From assembly GCA_963838775.1 (NCBI GenBank), contig CAWISP010000032.1, forward strand, positions 186,001 to 250,000: a stretch of 64,000 nucleotides of DNA, read 5' to 3'. The stretch comes from Chersky-840 sp963838775 (lineage in GTDB: Bacteria; Actinomycetota; Acidimicrobiia; Acidimicrobiales; UBA8190). Both the position numbers and the translations under genes were made by a program. Positions 16,460 through 24,926 of this stretch are shown in pieces. Numbering within the stretch: the stretch's first letter is position 1; each line of letters begins with the position of its first letter. The notes under the pieces were generated by a model. That model was not told where the DNA came from, did no database searches, and saw nothing but the letters and a program-made list of their open reading frames with translations.

Positions 16460-16488
16460 ACGATACGGCGGCACCGCGAACCGGTCAA
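16460..16488 (-). promoter_or_regulatory. ftsZ promoter TTGACC-N17-TATCGT
   Basis: On the minus strand TTGACC (16483-16488) and TATCGT (16460-16465) are separated by 17 bases. Transcription would begin near 16452 and give a leader of roughly 140 nt. A promoter between ftsQ and ftsZ, beside read-through from the cluster, is known in Streptomyces and mycobacteria. Confidence 0.65.
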
Positions 16489-16539
16489 GAAGACCCACGG
16501 CCGCGAAGGGTGCCCAAACCCAGGTCACCGGCGTCTTGG

Positions 16540-17667
16540 TTACCGTCGCGCCCCTGGCGGTGGCGGTCCCACCGTCGGCTCGTCCGGCACCGTCACGTCG
16601 ATCACGGCCGGGCCCTTCAACGGCGCTCCGGCCAACACGCTGGCCACGGCGGTGAGCTTGGCCGGGAGCTCGGCCGTCGTACCCAGCGCGGCACTGACCC
16701 CTCCCCCCAGATCCAACGTGACCATGCCCCGGGCGTCGACGGTCACGTCCAGCACGCGACCGGCCAACGAGGCCGGGAGGGCGGCCCCGACCTGCAGCGC
16801 CGGCCGAGCCGCCGGGGCGAGCACCGCGCCGGGGGGCCCCGGCGACACGGGTGCCTCGAGGACGAGCCCGGGCGGGGCGGCCGCCTGCCACGCCAGGACC
16901 CGGCCCGACGCATCGACCACGGCCACGCCCCCGCCGGGCCGGGCGATCGAGCCCAGCGGGACTCGCTCGGTGACCGTGATCGTCACGCTGTCGGGCCAGT
17001 GCCGAACCACCACGGCGTGGGCTACCCACGGGAGCCGTTCGACGCGGGCGGCGACGGTACCGGGGTCCACGTCGATGAGGGGGGGATCGTCGAGGAGCCC
17101 CGCCGCCGCCAGTACCGCCTGGGTGCCCGTGTGCTGGGCGCCGCGCACCGTGGCGTTGCGCAGGGCGAGAAGGGGGGTGTGGAGCACGAGCAGGACCACA
17201 CACAACACTACGAGCACGGCGACGCCGGCCACGACCCAGCGGAGCCGCCGGACGCCCTGATCCCGAAGGACCGCCACGCGTCGCTGCCACACCCGGGGAT
17301 GCACCACCGTCGCCGGGTCGGCGGTCCCCGGGGCGGGCACCGCATCCGCCTCGCCCCGCGAAGTCCGGCCCGCCCCGTCGTGGGCCGGGACGGTGACCAC
17401 CTTCGGCTCGCGAGGAGGGCCGGGTTGCTCGACCTGCTGCTCCGGGACGATCTCGTGCGCGTCCGGAACCACGTCGTCACGAGCCTCGGGAGTCGTCTCC
17501 GGGGCGGCGTGCCTGGCGACGGCCTCGTTGGCGACGGCCTCCTCGGAGAAAGTCTCCTCCCCGACGGCCTGCTCCGAGACGGTCTCCTCCGCGAGGGCGG
17601 ACCCGGGGTTCCCCCCGTCGGAAGCCCTCGTCTCGGGCGGGCGGGCGGCGGTGGGTACCTCGGTCAC
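16540..17667 (-). CDS. ftsQ: Cell division protein FtsQ/DivIB
   Basis: A 375-residue bitopic divisome protein. About 140 cytoplasmic residues, rich in Glu/Ala/Pro, precede one membrane span (WVVAGVAVLVVLCVVLLVL). A POTRA domain follows (LLALRNATVRGAQHTG, WVAHAVVVRHWPDSVTI), then the beta domain. FtsQ links FtsL and FtsB and recruits the later division proteins. The GTG start overlaps the murB stop (GTGA) and has GAGGTAGAGA upstream. The cytoplasmic tail is longer than in most homologues. Confidence 0.9.
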   Translation of the reverse strand: MTEVPTAARPPETRASDGGNPGSALAEETVSEQAVGEETFSEEAVANEAVARHAAPETTPEARDDVVPDAHEIVPEQQVEQPGPPREPKVVTVPAHDGAGRTSRGEADAVPAPGTADPATVVHPRVWQRRVAVLRDQGVRRLRWVVAGVAVLVVLCVVLLVLHTPLLALRNATVRGAQHTGTQAVLAAAGLLDDPPLIDVDPGTVAARVERLPWVAHAVVVRHWPDSVTITVTERVPLGSIARPGGGVAVVDASGRVLAWQAAAPPGLVLEAPVSPGPPGAVLAPAARPALQVGAALPASLAGRVLDVTVDARGMVTLDLGGGVSAALGTTAELPAKLTAVASVLAGAPLKGPAVIDVTVPDEPTVGPPPPGARR

Positions 17668-18653
17668 GACTCTCTACCTCGAGTAGAGGTCGAGGGAGAT
17701 GGCGGTCCCTCCGGCGAGAACCCGACCATCCGCACCTCGGTGACGAGCCCGACCCCGGTGCGCTCGAGTACCTCGGCCCGGACGAGGTCGACCAGGCTCC
17801 GCACGTCGTCGGCCGACCCGCCCTCGTCTGCCTGGATGAAGTTGGCGTGCTTCGTCGACACCTGGGCGGACCCCACCCGCATCCCCTTGAGTCCGGCCGC
17901 ATCGACCAACCGACCCGCCGAGTCACCGGGGGGGTTCACGAACACCGACCCGGCATTGGACCCGCCCGGCTGGTGCTCGCGTCGCCACCGCACGATCTCG
18001 TTCACCGTCTGTTCGGCACGGTGGCGGTCTCCCGCCAACAGCGAGAAATCGGCCCGCACGACCACGTCCCCGGAACCGAGGCACGACGTGCGGTAGCCGA
18101 GGGCGAGCGACGAGGGGATGGCGTCGACCCCCTCGCCCGTGGTGAGATCGAAGCGGCGCCAGCCGGCCAGGACCGCGGCCACGTCGGACCCGTGGCCACC
18201 GGCGTTCATCCGGAGCGCGCCGCCCACCGATCCCGGCACCCCCACTGCCCATTCCAGGCCGTGTAGACCGGCCGCTGCCGACCTCCGCGCCACAACAGGA
18301 AGTTTGGCACCACCCCCGGCGCGCACGGTCGATCCCCTGATCTCGATCTCGGCGAAACCGCGGCCCAGGCGGACGACGAGACCAGGGAAGCCGGCGTCGG
18401 CGACGAGGAGGTTCGAGCCTTCCCCCAGGACGAGCAGCGGGATCGTCACGTCCACGGTCACGAGGGCACGGTGCACGGCGACGAGATCGTCCTCGCTGTG
18501 CGCCTCGACGAGCACTCCGGCGTCCCCGCCCACGCGGTAGGTGGTGCGCGCCCCCAGGGGGGCATGGCGCCGGGCCCGCTGGCCGAGAAGACCGGCCACG
18601 GTGTCGAGCGACCGATCCCGCTCCGACGGCCCGGGGAGGCCGGCGCTCACCAC
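17664..18653 (-). CDS. murB: UDP-N-acetylmuramate dehydrogenase
   Basis: Reduces UDP-GlcNAc-enolpyruvate to UDP-MurNAc with NADPH and FAD, 329 residues. The FAD-binding segment LLVLGEGSNLLVADAGFPGLVV and the motifs GVPGSVGGALRMNAGGHG and GYRTS are clear. The active-site serine segment is GGSNAGSVFVNP, and the conserved Glu is expected near the C-terminus (AEVLERTGV). It overlaps murC by seven bases and ftsQ by four. In mycobacteria murB lies elsewhere, so its place between murC and ftsQ is worth noting. Confidence 0.95.
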   Translation of the reverse strand: MVSAGLPGPSERDRSLDTVAGLLGQRARRHAPLGARTTYRVGGDAGVLVEAHSEDDLVAVHRALVTVDVTIPLLVLGEGSNLLVADAGFPGLVVRLGRGFAEIEIRGSTVRAGGGAKLPVVARRSAAAGLHGLEWAVGVPGSVGGALRMNAGGHGSDVAAVLAGWRRFDLTTGEGVDAIPSSLALGYRTSCLGSGDVVVRADFSLLAGDRHRAEQTVNEIVRWRREHQPGGSNAGSVFVNPPGDSAGRLVDAAGLKGMRVGSAQVSTKHANFIQADEGGSADDVRSLVDLVRAEVLERTGVGLVTEVRMVGFSPEGPPSPSTSTRGRES

Positions 18654-20059
18654 GGCGTCGTGGCCTGGAGCTCGTCGGGGAGCGACGTCAGGTCCCCGGC
18701 CCCGAGGGTCAGGCAGAGATCTCCCGGGGTCAGGAGCCCGGCCACATGGGCCTGCAGCTCGGCGCGTCCGGGGAGGTAGGTGACGTCGAGTGCGGGATGG
18801 GCCCGCCGCACGGCGTCGGCTACGACGCGCCCCGTCACCCCCGGTAGCGGTGTCTCGCCGGCGGCGAACACGTCGGTGATGACCACGACGTCGGCACCCG
18901 AGAAGGCGTCGGCGAATCGCTCTCCCAGCGCGGCGATGCGGCTGTAGCGATGGGGTTGGAACACGACCACGAGACGGCCCGGGGCGGTGGCCCGGGCGGC
19001 CGCGATGACCGCCTCCACCTCGCTCGGCAGGTGCGCGTAGTCGTCGACGAAGCGCACCCCGTTCGTCTCGCCGCGCGATTCGAAGCGCCGTGCCACGCCG
19101 GCGAAGCGCGCCAGTGCACGCTGGGCGGCGTCGAAGGGAACGCCCACGCGCAGTGATGCCGCCACGGCCACAGCCGCGTTGCGGGCGCTGTTGGCCCCGG
19201 TCACCGGCAGCGCCACCCGACCGAGTAGTTCGCCGTTCAACCGCAACGCGAACGACACGCCGTTGCCGGTCTTTACGTCTTCGATGTGATGGGTGGCCTG
19301 CGGGGCGGTGCCGACGAGATCCGCCCCATGTCTCGCCCCCAGACGCGCCGCCACCACGTCGTCGGCACCTACCACGGCGCCGCTCGTGCCCGAGGCCAGG
19401 AAACGGTCGAACGCCTCGACGAGGTGGTCGAAATCTCCGTAGTGGTCGAGGTGGTCGGCCTCGACGTTGGTGACCACGGCGATCTCAGGGGCGAGGTGCA
19501 AGAACGTGCCGTCGCTCTCGTCGGCCTCGATTACCATCCACTCGCCGGTGTCCCACACCGCGTTGGTGCCGATCTCGTTGACGTCCCCCCCGATGAGAAA
19601 GCTCGGCCGCAACCCCGCCTCGATGAGGATCAACGCCAACATCGACGTGGTGGTGGTCTTGCCGTGGGTTCCCGAGACGGCGATGCAACGGCGACATGCC
19701 GCGATGGCGGCCAGCGCATCGGCGCGGCTCAGCACCGTCAGCCCCCGACGACGAGCCTCTTTGACCTCGGGATTCGTGTCGGGGATAGCCGTCGACAGCG
19801 CGACGATCTCGGCATCCGCGACGTGGCCGGCATCGTGGCCCACGAAGACCCTCACCCCGCTGGCGGCCAGGCGTTCGAGCGCGGGTGACGTCTTGAGGTC
19901 GCTTCCGGTGACGACGTGGCCCATAGCGGCCAGCACCGACGCGATGGCGCTCATGCCCGCCCCACCGGCTCCCACCACGTGCACGCGTCGGGACGTCGTC
20001 AGGTCGAGTGCCGCCACCGACTGCGCCGCATCGGCGGCCGGGCCGGGGTCAGAGGGCAT
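18647..20059 (-). CDS. murC: UDP-N-acetylmuramate--L-alanine ligase
   Basis: Adds the first amino acid, L-Ala, to UDP-MurNAc, 470 residues. The N-terminal nucleotide-binding loop GAGGAGMSAIA, the ATP loop AVSGTHGKTTTTSML (around residue 120), EADESDGTF, and the C-terminal VDDYAHLPSEVEAVI and FQPHRYSR are all family signatures. The ATG at 20059 overlaps the murG stop by 11 bases. It is followed by murB with a 7-base overlap. Confidence 0.95.
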   Translation of the reverse strand: MPSDPGPAADAAQSVAALDLTTSRRVHVVGAGGAGMSAIASVLAAMGHVVTGSDLKTSPALERLAASGVRVFVGHDAGHVADAEIVALSTAIPDTNPEVKEARRRGLTVLSRADALAAIAACRRCIAVSGTHGKTTTTSMLALILIEAGLRPSFLIGGDVNEIGTNAVWDTGEWMVIEADESDGTFLHLAPEIAVVTNVEADHLDHYGDFDHLVEAFDRFLASGTSGAVVGADDVVAARLGARHGADLVGTAPQATHHIEDVKTGNGVSFALRLNGELLGRVALPVTGANSARNAAVAVAASLRVGVPFDAAQRALARFAGVARRFESRGETNGVRFVDDYAHLPSEVEAVIAAARATAPGRLVVVFQPHRYSRIAALGERFADAFSGADVVVITDVFAAGETPLPGVTGRVVADAVRRAHPALDVTYLPGRAELQAHVAGLLTPGDLCLTLGAGDLTSLPDELQATTPW

Positions 20060-21224
20060 GGGCAGCTCGGGCTCCACGATGGGGGGTGCGGGCATGCGAC
20101 CGGGCCAGCGCCGCCACCGCCGCCACCGCGTCCGGGCGCCCCAAGCCGCCTGCCGCCGCCCCCATGGCACGCAGTCGACCCGGGTCTGCGGCCAGGCCGT
20201 CGATCTCGGTCGCCAGGTGCGGACCGGTGCACCGCGGGTCCGAAACGACCAGCGCGCCACCGGCGCGCTCGAGAACGGCCGCGTTGGCGCGCTGGTGGTC
20301 GCCGGGGGCGCCGGGCAGGGGCACCAGGATGGACGGCACGCCGACCACGGCCAGCTCGGCCACGGTGTTGGCGCCAGCCCGGGCGACGACGATGTCGGCG
20401 GCCTGGTAGAAGAGCGCCATCCGTCCCTCGTAGGCGACCTGGATGTAGCACAGGCCGTCCTCGTCAGCGCCGAGCGAAGTGCGCGCCTTCGCCTCGGATG
20501 CCCAGGACCAGTCACGTCGCCCCACGACGTGGTACAGCGCCACGTCGCGCCGTCGCGCCCAGAGCCCGGCGAGCTCGATGACCGCTTCGTTGAGTCGCTT
20601 CGAACCGAGCGAACCGCCCACCACCGCCACCACGAGTCGATGGGCGGGGAGCCCGAGCGCGCCGCGTGCCGCGGCGCGCCTGGCCTCGTCGGGGTGGGCG
20701 CCGTCGACGATGACGCCCCGCACCGGGGCACCGGTCACCACCGACCTGGGCAGCGCCGTACCTTCGAACGCGACGGCGGCGGCACGGGCGAATCGTCCCA
20801 CCAGGCGATTGGCGGCACCGGGCACGGCGTCGACGTTCACGAGCACCACCGGGATCCCCATCACGGCGGCGGCCAGGGCGGTGGGCACGCACGCATACCC
20901 TCCCATGGCCACCACCACCGCGGGGCGGCGACGCGCCACGACCACCAGGGCGACCGCGCAGGCCGCCATCAGCCCGACGGCGGCGCCCACGTTGTCGAGC
21001 ATGGAGCGGACGTCGAGATGACGGGCGATGCCCCGCCCGGGAAGCAGCGTCACCGGGACACCCTCGTCCGCCAGGAGTTGGGCGTCGAGCCCTCGCCGTG
21101 CCCCCACCAGCTCGACGGCGTCGGGACCCTGTCCTTCCGCGAGGGCGCGGGCCACCGCCAGCGCGGGGACGAGATGGCCACCGGTCCCTCCCCCCGCCAC
21201 CAGCGCGTAGCGCCGGGTGCTCAC
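20049..21224 (-). CDS. murG: UDP-N-acetylglucosamine--lipid I GlcNAc transferase
   Basis: Membrane-associated GT-B glycosyltransferase that turns lipid I into lipid II, 391 residues. The N-terminal G-loop AGGGTGGHLVPALA and the second loop GGSLGSKRLN are intact. The donor-site region IVVARAGANTVAELAVVGVPSILVPLPGAPGDHQ is clear; many homologues read RSGA where this one reads RAGA. The GTG start overlaps the ftsW stop (GTGA). Confidence 0.94.
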   Translation of the reverse strand: MSTRRYALVAGGGTGGHLVPALAVARALAEGQGPDAVELVGARRGLDAQLLADEGVPVTLLPGRGIARHLDVRSMLDNVGAAVGLMAACAVALVVVARRRPAVVVAMGGYACVPTALAAAVMGIPVVLVNVDAVPGAANRLVGRFARAAAVAFEGTALPRSVVTGAPVRGVIVDGAHPDEARRAAARGALGLPAHRLVVAVVGGSLGSKRLNEAVIELAGLWARRRDVALYHVVGRRDWSWASEAKARTSLGADEDGLCYIQVAYEGRMALFYQAADIVVARAGANTVAELAVVGVPSILVPLPGAPGDHQRANAAVLERAGGALVVSDPRCTGPHLATEIDGLAADPGRLRAMGAAAGGLGRPDAVAAVAALARSHARTPHRGARAAHAL

Positions 21225-22537
21225 CCGCGGTCGCGGCGACGCAGTAGGTCAATGCCCTTGGGGGCGGCCCGGTTCGAGCCCGCCGGCACCGACGACGGCG
21301 CCGGGGTGGCGAGACCCGGAGGTCTCTCGTGTGACGCCACGTTGACGAGGATGCCCGCCGCCATCAGCGTGATGACGAGCGAGGAGCCCCCGAAGGAGAC
21401 GAACGGCAACGGGATGCCCGTCACCGGGAGCACACCGATGACCGCACCGATGTTGATGACGGCCTGACTCGTGATCCAACTCGTCGCGGCGACGGCCAAC
21501 AGCGCGCCGAAGCGGTCGGGGGCCCGCACGGCGGCGCGCAGTCCGTACCACGCCAGCGCGCCGAACAGGCCGAGGACGATGAGCGCTCCCAGAAGTCCCC
21601 CCTCCTCCCCGATCACCGAAAAGATGAAGTCGGTGTGGGCGTTGGGGAGCAGTCCCCACTTCTCCCGTCCCCCGCCGAGGCCCAGGCCATAGAGATGGCC
21701 CGAGCCCAGCCCCACGAGCGACTGGACAACCTGGTAGCCCGATCCCTTGGCGTGGGCGAAGGGGTCGAGGAACGACAGCAATCGGGCCCGGCGGTAGGGC
21801 TCGGCCAGTCCAACGATCAGGCCGATGAGGGCGGTGACTCCGAGCGCCTTCACCACCGGGCGAAGCGGCACCCCGCCGGCATAGAGCAGTGCGAAGGTGA
21901 GGAAGGCAAGCACCAAGGCCGTTCCCATGTCGGGCTGCTTCAGCACGAGCAGGCCCGACACGGCCAGAAGGCCGAGCAGCGGGACCACCGCCGCGATCGG
22001 CTTCTCGAGCCGGTCGGCACGCCGGGCCAGCAGATCGGCGGCGAAGACCGTCATGGCCAGCTTCATGAGCTCCGACGGTTGGACGCGCAGGGGACCCACC
22101 CCGATCCAGCGGCTGGAGCCGCCCGCGAAGATCCCGATGCCGGGCACGAGCACCGCCACGAGAAGGCCCAACGTCAGCAACGGCAGCACGATCCGGAGGC
22201 GGCGCCACTTGTCGTAGCGGATCCGGATGGTGCCTACGAAGGCGATGGCGCCGAGGCCCATCCACAGGACCTGGCGCTCGAAGATGTACCACACCGACCC
22301 GTAGTACTGCAGCGACGTGTACGCCGAAGCGGACAGGACCATCACGAGCCCGATGGCGCACAGCGCCACCACTAGACCGAGCACGGCGGTGCGCGTCGAC
22401 ACCAGGTCTCGTCGCCCGACGCCGGGAACCGGGCCCCGGGTTCGACGACCTTCGGCCTCGACGAGCCGGAGATAGGCCGGGGGCGGCCCGTCACGTCGGG
22501 GGCGCGGCGACGGCGCAGGCGTGGCGGCGGGGCTCAT
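21221..22537 (-). CDS. ftsW: Peptidoglycan glycosyltransferase FtsW
   Basis: SEDS-family polymerase of the septal wall, 438 residues with about ten membrane spans. Family motifs are visible: GSSRWI, QPSELMKLA, and PFVSFGGSSL near the end, with the catalytic Asp expected in the loop containing KQPDMGTALV. The protein should pair with FtsI, encoded upstream in the same cluster. The cytoplasmic ends are Pro- and Arg-rich. The ATG at 22537 overlaps the murD stop (ATGA). Confidence 0.93.
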   Translation of the reverse strand: MSPAATPAPSPRPRRDGPPPAYLRLVEAEGRRTRGPVPGVGRRDLVSTRTAVLGLVVALCAIGLVMVLSASAYTSLQYYGSVWYIFERQVLWMGLGAIAFVGTIRIRYDKWRRLRIVLPLLTLGLLVAVLVPGIGIFAGGSSRWIGVGPLRVQPSELMKLAMTVFAADLLARRADRLEKPIAAVVPLLGLLAVSGLLVLKQPDMGTALVLAFLTFALLYAGGVPLRPVVKALGVTALIGLIVGLAEPYRRARLLSFLDPFAHAKGSGYQVVQSLVGLGSGHLYGLGLGGGREKWGLLPNAHTDFIFSVIGEEGGLLGALIVLGLFGALAWYGLRAAVRAPDRFGALLAVAATSWITSQAVINIGAVIGVLPVTGIPLPFVSFGGSSLVITLMAAGILVNVASHERPPGLATPAPSSVPAGSNRAAPKGIDLLRRRDRG

Positions 22538-23880
22538 CGGGACGCTCCTTCGACAGCGGGGGTGAAGCCGGGCCGGGCGCGCACGCACCGGGAGAAGTCG
22601 TCGCCCCGTTCCGCATAGGACCGGTACCAGTCGAACGACGCGCAGGCCGGCGACAGCACCACCGCGTCGCCGGGGCCGGCCATCGCCGCGGCGGCCTCGA
22701 CAGCACCGGCCATCGACGTCGCCCGCGTCAGGGGCACCGACCCCGTGAAGGCGGCAGCGACCTCCTCGGCCGCTTCCCCGATGGCGACCACCCCGCGCAG
22801 GTGCGGCGCCGCTCGGCGGAGCACGGACAGGTCCAGACCCTTGTTGCGTCCCCCGGCGATCAGCACCGCCGGAGCGCAACCTTCGACGGCGGCCAGCACG
22901 GCGCCGGGCGTGGTCGCCTTGGAGTCGTCGTAGAAGCGCACCCCGCTAGCCTCGCCTACCAGCTCGACCCGGTGGGGGAGCCCACGGAACCCGAGCAGGG
23001 CGCGCCGGCACCCGTCGGGCGTCGCCCCCGCCGCCGTGGCGGTCGCCAGGGCGCACAACGCGTCGACCACGTCGTGGGGCATGGTCCGGGCGAGCTCGCC
23101 GACCTCGACCACCGCGACCCCGTCCGGCCCCGTGAGCGCGCCGTGGCGCCGGGTGTACTCCCCCGCCGAGAGCCCGAAGGTCCGCAGCGTGGCCCCCCGG
23201 GTGCGGGCCACCTCCGAGGCGCCGTACACCACGGGGTCCTCGATGTTCACGACGGCGACGTCGCCGGGCCCGCTGTTGGCCCACAGCCTCGCCTTGGCGT
23301 TGCGGTAGTCATCGACCGTGGCATGCCAGTCCAGGTGGTCGGCGGAGAAGTTCAGCCAGGCGCCCACGGCGGGACGGAACGAGGTCGTGAGCGCCAGCTG
23401 GAACGACGACACCTCCGCCACCACCACCTCGGCGTCTCCACCCACGGCGTCGAGCAGGGGCAGTCCGATGTTGCCCGCCGCCACCGCGCGGCGCCCCGAC
23501 GACGCCAGCATGGCCTGGACCAGCGTGGTCACCGTGGTCTTGCCGTTGGTGCCTGTGATCGCCACGATCGGGCACCGGGCCCGCCGCCACGCCAGCTCGA
23601 CCTCGCCGATGACCGGTACTGCCACAGCCAACGAGAACACGACGTGGCAGGCGGGCACGCCGGGGCTCACGACGATCTCTTCGACGGTGCGCGCCAGCTC
23701 GGTGAGGGCGGCCTCGTCCGGCGCCGACACGAGCTCGATGCCCAATCCGGCGGCTTGGCGCCGTGGCCGTTCACCGGCGTCGTCGTCCACGGCGATCACC
23801 TCCGCTCCTTCGGACAGCAGTCGGGCCGCGGTGGCGAGACCGCTGACACCGAGGCCGTAGACGAGGACGCGATCCGACAC
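22534..23880 (-). CDS. murD: UDP-N-acetylmuramoyl-L-alanine--D-glutamate ligase
   Basis: Adds D-Glu to UDP-MurNAc-Ala, 448 residues. It begins with a Rossmann-like loop (VYGLGVSGLATA), has the ATP loop AITGTNGKTTVTTLV near residue 115, NFSADHLDWH, and the C-terminal DDSKATTPGAV and LSPACASFDWYRSYAERGDDF signatures. The GTG at 23880 is chosen because it lies 11 nt after the mraY stop and directly precedes the conserved N-terminus. No strong ribosome site is seen, so coupling to mraY is likely. Confidence 0.94.
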   Translation of the reverse strand: MSDRVLVYGLGVSGLATAARLLSEGAEVIAVDDDAGERPRRQAAGLGIELVSAPDEAALTELARTVEEIVVSPGVPACHVVFSLAVAVPVIGEVELAWRRARCPIVAITGTNGKTTVTTLVQAMLASSGRRAVAAGNIGLPLLDAVGGDAEVVVAEVSSFQLALTTSFRPAVGAWLNFSADHLDWHATVDDYRNAKARLWANSGPGDVAVVNIEDPVVYGASEVARTRGATLRTFGLSAGEYTRRHGALTGPDGVAVVEVGELARTMPHDVVDALCALATATAAGATPDGCRRALLGFRGLPHRVELVGEASGVRFYDDSKATTPGAVLAAVEGCAPAVLIAGGRNKGLDLSVLRRAAPHLRGVVAIGEAAEEVAAAFTGSVPLTRATSMAGAVEAAAAMAGPGDAVVLSPACASFDWYRSYAERGDDFSRCVRARPGFTPAVEGASR

Positions 23881-23891
23881 CGTGGCGCGTC

Positions 23892-24926
23892 TCAGTGCAG
23901 CCCGGTCGCCGACAAGAAGTCGGCGTAGAACACGCCCAACCCGAGCGCGGCGAAGAGCCCGCCGATGATCCAGAAGCGCACGATGACCGTGGTCTCGGGC
24001 CAGCCCACCAGCTCGAAATGGTGATGGATGGGCGCCATCCTGAACACGCGCCGGCCGAAGACCCGGAAGCTCACCACCTGGATCACCACCGACAGGGTCT
24101 CGAACACGAAGAGGCCGCCGATGACGGGCAGGAGCAGCTGGAGGTTCAACTGCAGGCAGAGCGCGGCCAGGCCCGACCCGATGGCGAGTGAGCCCGTGTC
24201 GCCCATGAAGATCCGGGCCGGCGCCGCGTTCCACCACAGAAAGCCCAGACAGGCGCCGGCGAGCGCCACCGAGGCGAGCGCCATGTCCAGGGCCGAGGAC
24301 ACGTGGTAGAGCGAATAGTGGCGGAATTGCCAGTATCCGATCACGGCCAGGCAGGCGAAGCAGAACGTGGCCGACCCCGAGGCCAACCCGTCGAGCCCGT
24401 CGGTGAGGTTCACGGCGTTGGCGCTGCCCACGAGGATCACCACCGCCCACACGATCCACCCCAGTTGTCCGAGGTCGACCCCCAGGGAGTCCCAGCGCGT
24501 GAACGACAGATGCGTGTTCACCCCCGCCCAGTGCTCGGCCAGGAGCGCGAACGCGATGGCGATGACGATCTGGGCGGCGAGCTTGGCCCGCTTATTGAGG
24601 CCGAGGCTCCGGCGATGGCGGATCTTGATCCAGTCGTCGAGGAATCCCACCACGCCCGCGCACAGCGTGACCCCGATCACGAGCAGACCGGGGCGGCTGA
24701 AGGCCACGTGGGTACCGGCGTGGCCCATCAAGTAGCCGATGGCCGCCGCCGCGATGAGGGCCAGGCCGCCCATGGTGGGGGTCCCGGCCTTGGCCAGATG
24801 CATGAAGGGGCCGTCCTCGCGGATCTGCTGCCCGAAGCGCCGGCTCGCCAGCCACCGGATGAGCAGCGGCGTCCCCAGCGCGGCCGCCCACAGGGCGATG
24901 CCGCCCGAGGTCATGAGACTGATCAC
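23892..24926 (-). CDS. mraY: Phospho-N-acetylmuramoyl-pentapeptide transferase
   Basis: Integral membrane enzyme that moves phospho-MurNAc-pentapeptide to undecaprenyl phosphate, making lipid I; 344 residues, ten membrane spans. Catalytic motifs are GFLDDWIK, NAVNLTDGLDGLA, FMGDTGSLAIG and APIHHHFEL. The GTG start overlaps the murE stop (GTGA), so no room is left for murF, which in most clusters stands between these two genes. Confidence 0.96.
   Translation of the reverse strand: MISLMTSGGIALWAAALGTPLLIRWLASRRFGQQIREDGPFMHLAKAGTPTMGGLALIAAAAIGYLMGHAGTHVAFSRPGLLVIGVTLCAGVVGFLDDWIKIRHRRSLGLNKRAKLAAQIVIAIAFALLAEHWAGVNTHLSFTRWDSLGVDLGQLGWIVWAVVILVGSANAVNLTDGLDGLASGSATFCFACLAVIGYWQFRHYSLYHVSSALDMALASVALAGACLGFLWWNAAPARIFMGDTGSLAIGSGLAALCLQLNLQLLLPVIGGLFVFETLSVVIQVVSFRVFGRRVFRMAPIHHHFELVGWPETTVIVRFWIIGGLFAALGLGVFYADFLSATGLH

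Noticed and set aside
16540..18096. Arg/Pro-rich open frames opposite ftsQ and murB
   Set aside because: Composition typical of out-of-frame GC-rich translation; real genes on the other strand explain the region.
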